Below are positions 5,826-6,546 of a stretch of 6,546 bases of DNA, in pieces. This DNA comes from Cellvibrionaceae bacterium (GTDB lineage Bacteria; Pseudomonadota; Gammaproteobacteria; Pseudomonadales; Cellvibrionaceae). Within the stretch, counting starts at the first letter, position 1. Every line of letters begins with the position of its first letter. The stretch is from NCBI GenBank assembly GCA_021151525.1, contig JAGKXD010000159.1, positions 1 through 6,546 on the forward strand. The letters run 5' to 3'. The notes under the pieces were generated by a model, which was not told where the DNA came from, made no database searches, and worked only from the letters and a program-made list of their open reading frames with translations. The position numbers were made by a program, and so were the translations under genes.

Positions 5826-6546
5826 TTATTCAGCGCTACCTTCAGCAGCTACGTACTCATCTTTGTTTGGTACTGAAGATGCAGATTTAGAACCTTCCAA
5901 ACATGCATCAGCAACAGCTTGTGCGTACAACTTGATTGCACGGATGGCGTCGTCGTTACCTGGGATAACATAGTCAACACCTTCTGGGTTGCTGTTGGTA
6001 TCCACTACACCAATTACTGGAATACCCAGCTTGTTAGCTTCTTGAATGGCGATACGCTCGTGGTCAACGTCGATGATAAACAATGCATCTGGCAAACCAT
6101 TGATGTTCTTGATACCACCAATTGAACGCTCAAGCTTTTCCATGTCACGAGTGCGCATTAAAGCTTCTTTTTTGGTCAATTTAGTGAAAGTACCATCTTG
6201 GCTTTGAGTAGTCAGTTCTTGCAAACGACGGATAGAAGCGCGGATGGTTTTGTAGTTGGTCAACATACCACCTAACCAACGGTGGCTAACGAATGGTTGA
6301 CCAGCGCGTTCAGCTTGTTCTTTAACAGTTTTTTGCGCAGCGCGCTTGGTGCCTACGAAAAGAATCTTTTTCTTTTGTGACGCCATTTGTTGGATCAACG
6401 CCAAAGCTTCGTTAAAAGCTGGAACAGTGTGTTCGAGGTTGATGATGTGAATCTTGTTACGCGCACCGAAGATGTATTTGCCCATCTTTGGGTTCCAGTA
6501 ACGGGTTTGGTGACCGAAGTGGACACCGGCAGACAACATGTCGCGC
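5826..6546 (-). CDS. rpsB: 30S ribosomal protein S2 (5' end cut by window edge)
   Basis: Small-subunit ribosomal protein S2, assembled late onto the 30S body and needed to bind S1. About 240 residues are visible. The frame stays open through the right edge as ...RDMLSAGVHFGHQ, so the true start lies just outside; by comparison with E. coli S2 only about six residues are missing. The Met at 6539 is internal. Conserved segments seen: GVHFGHQTRYWNPKM, IFGARNKIHIINLE, ILFVGTKRAAQ, HRWLGGMLTN, SQDGTFTKLTKKEALMRTR, and VDTNSNPEGVDYVIPGNDDAIRAI. The C-terminus ends in a short acidic tail as in relatives. TAA stop at 5828-5826. It is the first gene of the rpsB-tsf unit; its promoter and any autoregulatory leader are outside the window. 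Confidence 0.98.
   Translation of the reverse strand, partial: RDMLSAGVHFGHQTRYWNPKMGKYIFGARNKIHIINLEHTVPAFNEALALIQQMASQKKKILFVGTKRAAQKTVKEQAERAGQPFVSHRWLGGMLTNYKTIRASIRRLQELTTQSQDGTFTKLTKKEALMRTRDMEKLERSIGGIKNINGLPDALFIIDVDHERIAIQEANKLGIPVIGVVDTNSNPEGVDYVIPGNDDAIRAIKLYAQAVADACLEGSKSASSVPNKDEYVAAEGSAE

Overview
The window looks like chromosomal DNA of a polysaccharide-degrading gammaproteobacterium, most likely Cellvibrio or a close relative (Saccharophagus/Teredinibacter group). Two things point there: gammaproteobacterial translation proteins (RpsB, EF-Ts, UMP kinase and RRF resemble the E. coli proteins along their length), and a secreted modular cellulase whose domains are joined by long polyserine linkers and include a CBM10 and a CBM2, a style characteristic of that group. 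The genus is an inference from protein style, not a database result.

Layout: four housekeeping genes lie on the minus strand in the classic bacterial order rpsB - tsf - pyrH - frr (right to left). rpsB (5' end cut by the window edge) and tsf occupy 4864-6546, with a hairpin plus T-run between them that should act as an attenuating terminator. pyrH and frr occupy 4-1294 and overlap by 8 bases. Between tsf and pyrH, where many bacteria have only a short gap, sits about 3.6 kb on the opposite strand: a 633-base non-coding stretch (1295-1927) followed by a 938-residue family 9 glycoside hydrolase (1928-4744). A strong bidirectional terminator (4789-4828) separates the convergent cellulase and tsf genes.

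The cellulase reads: signal peptide, GH9 catalytic domain, CBM3c, polyserine linker, CBM10, polyserine linker, CBM2. The GH9-CBM3c pair is the arrangement known from processive endoglucanases. The two terminal modules should bind crystalline cellulose. Its start is the GTG at 1928 rather than the ATG at 1883.

Functionally, rpsB and tsf supply ribosomal protein S2 and the EF-Tu exchange factor, pyrH makes UDP from UMP, and frr recycles ribosomes. The cellulase belongs to extracellular biomass breakdown and has no evident link to them. The main point of interest is this break in a conserved operon, which implies that pyrH-frr need a promoter of their own in the 1295-1927 region. That region holds several perfect inverted repeats. 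I do not see a new multi-gene system, mobile element, CRISPR array or structural RNA gene here.
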